Source: Chloroflexota bacterium (lineage in GTDB: Bacteria > Chloroflexota > UBA11872). From it: a stretch of DNA of 64,000 nucleotides. Positions 62,958 to 64,000 of this stretch are shown one piece after another. The notes below the pieces were generated by a model. The model had not been told where the DNA came from. It made no database searches and worked only from the letters and a program-made list of their open reading frames with translations. Numbering within the stretch: position 1 is the first letter of the stretch; every line of letters begins with the position of its first letter. The stretch lies in contig JAPOYR010000011.1 in assembly GCA_026706485.1 (NCBI GenBank), positions 620,001-684,000 on the forward strand. The letters are read 5' to 3'. The position numbers and the translations under genes were made by a program.

Positions 62958-63911
62958 CTAGCCCTCGTCCTCTTCCGGTGGGAGCAGCGTCGCAGCTCCC
63001 TCGACGTAGGTCGGATAGCGCAGCTCGACGCCGAGCTTCGTGCGCACTTTGGCGTTCGAGGTCGGATACGAACCAGTCACCAGGCCAAACAGGCTGGAGG
63101 AAATCGACGCCTTTGTGCGCGTCACGCTGGTGAAGCCCTCGTGCAGCTTTACCAGCCCCTGCACCAGGTATTTGGGTGACGACCGCGGCGGACGCGCCCC
63201 GACCTGCGCCGCCAGGTAGCGCAGGTACTCGCCGGCCGGGGCCGGGTCGTCATCCACCGCCAGGTACAGCTCGCCGGAGCGTCCTCGGAGCGCCACAGCC
63301 TCGAGAATGGCGGCGGCGTCCTCCACGTGGATGCGGCTGGTCGGGTGCTTGCCGCCGCCAATGAGCCGCAGATTGCCGCCTCGCAGCGACTCGAGCGTTC
63401 CACCCCCTGGGCCGTAGACCGTCCCCGCCCGCACGATTCGCGCCGGAAGTCCCTCCGATTCGTATTGCTCCAGGAGGTATTGCTCCGTTTCAAGATTGAG
63501 CCGTCCCAGCACGGTATTTGGCGCCGGTGGCGATTCCTCGGTCAGCGTGTCCCGAGACCCTGCGCCAAACACGGCCATCGTGCTGCCATAGACGAACGAG
63601 GCGATTTCGGTCCCGCGCAGTGCCTCGACGACGTTCATCACGCCGCGGATGGTGCGCCGCTCCATGTCGTCCTGACTGTCCGAGACGCTGCGCATCACGT
63701 AGAAGACGTGTTCGCCGTCCCGGCCGAGGTCTTCCAACTCGTCCGGGTCGCCCACGTCGGCGAGCTCGATCGTGACGCCAAGCTCATCAAGCTCGGGAGC
63801 CGCGTCTTCGTGCTCGTCGATGCCGCGGACATCCCAACCCGCAGCCGCCAGCCGGCGCGCCAGGGCGCTGCCGGTGAATCCGGTGATGCCGATGATGAGC
63901 CCGCTGGGCAT
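62958..63911 (-). CDS. NAD-dependent epimerase/dehydratase
   Basis: A 317-residue protein. Rossmann motif GLIIGITGFTGSALARRLAAAG (GxxGxxG), acidic residue in RGIDEHED, then VVEALRGTEIASFVYGSTMAVFG and the catalytic pair in LGRLNLETEQYLLEQY (Y-x3-K here reads E-Q-Y-L-L, so the Lys is not visible), followed by RIVRAGTVYGPGGGTLESLRGG and SRIHVEDAAAILEAV. It belongs to the extended SDR group, usually acting on nucleotide sugars; the changed active site may mean a different or lost activity. Confidence 0.88.
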   Translation of the reverse strand: MPSGLIIGITGFTGSALARRLAAAGWDVRGIDEHEDAAPELDELGVTIELADVGDPDELEDLGRDGEHVFYVMRSVSDSQDDMERRTIRGVMNVVEALRGTEIASFVYGSTMAVFGAGSRDTLTEESPPAPNTVLGRLNLETEQYLLEQYESEGLPARIVRAGTVYGPGGGTLESLRGGNLRLIGGGKHPTSRIHVEDAAAILEAVALRGRSGELYLAVDDDPAPAGEYLRYLAAQVGARPPRSSPKYLVQGLVKLHEGFTSVTRTKASISSSLFGLVTGSYPTSNAKVRTKLGVELRYPTYVEGAATLLPPEEDEG

Positions 63912-64000
63912 GCGTTCGCGACCGGGTGGAGACGGTGTCTACATCGTGACGCCACGCCTCGCGCCCGTGCAAGCCGCCTGGAGTCGCTAGGCTAGGGACA
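63912..64000. other. End of window, non-coding
   Basis: Nothing recognised in the last 89 bases except the region just upstream of the epimerase-like gene. Confidence 0.5.

Noticed and set aside
61251..63179. 642-residue plus-strand frame over the transporter and epimerase genes
   Set aside because: It is antisense to the SLC13-type gene with low-complexity HR/QR-rich translation; the minus frame has all the family motifs.
1..64000. CRISPR array or IS element
   Set aside because: No regularly spaced short repeats and no transposase-like frame were seen; the only tandem repeats are the FN3 unit and the 62-bp fibre start.

Overview
The window holds the right-hand ~55.3 kb of an integrated (or assembly-joined) contractile-tailed phage, followed by ~8.6 kb of bacterial chromosome. 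The DNA is G+C-rich. The chromosomal part (55.4-64 kb) carries tRNA-Glu, ffh, the two halves of a D-glutamate cyclase, a YhfC-like membrane protein, an oxidoreductase, an SLC13-type transporter and a nucleotide-sugar epimerase-like gene, with several families of short palindromic repeats between them. This looks like an uncultivated free-living bacterium, possibly Chloroflexota; that assignment is an inference from gene content and intergenic repeats, not a proven call.

The phage is read almost entirely right to left (minus strand). Order of transcription from the tRNA-Glu end: small early genes with a putative ADP-ribosyltransferase, HAD phosphatase, DUF5131 protein, HerA/FtsK-type ATPase and RusA (55.3-49.5 kb); a replication block with DnaB, a winged-helix/HNH fusion, a helix-turn-helix protein and a tRNA-Gln with encoded CCA (48.9-46.1 kb); a DNA-modification block with an m5C methyltransferase, an N4/N6 methyltransferase and an XF1762-family protein (45.7-43.5 kb); a regulator divergent from a clear sigma70 promoter (43.5-43.1 kb); a run of small genes with a sliding-clamp-like protein and an N-6 methylase (43.1-37.5 kb); then packaging (terS, terL), portal, head and head-tail genes (37.0-25.2 kb), two large fibre genes (25.2-18.2 kb), a group of membrane/exported proteins that may include lysis functions (18.1-14.7 kb), and the neck, sheath, tube, chaperone, tape measure, hub, spike and baseplate genes (14.7-0 kb). 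The tail module follows the order of Pam3/Bcep1-type short myoviruses (neck terminator, DUF3383 sheath, DUF3277 tube, tape measure, Dit-like, plug, hub, Gp138-like spike, gp25, gpJ, gpI).

Most genes are joined by 4-base overlaps (ATGA, GTGA, TTGA, and apparently one CTGA), so translation is strongly coupled. The most interesting signals are: two paralogous Mu Com-like zinc-finger genes, each followed by a strong predicted RNA hairpin next to the next gene's start (head protease and large terminase); a pseudoknot-like pair of crossed inverted repeats beside terS; a family of GTACC-N5-GGTAC operator-like sites at five phage transcription-unit starts; a C-run frameshift site before the stop of the tail chaperone gene; a cytosine methyltransferase gene whose 3' half looks coding in two frames; and recent tandem duplications in the FN3 tail fibre and at the start of a large fibre gene. 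No integrase, endolysin, DNA polymerase or CRISPR array is visible in the window.
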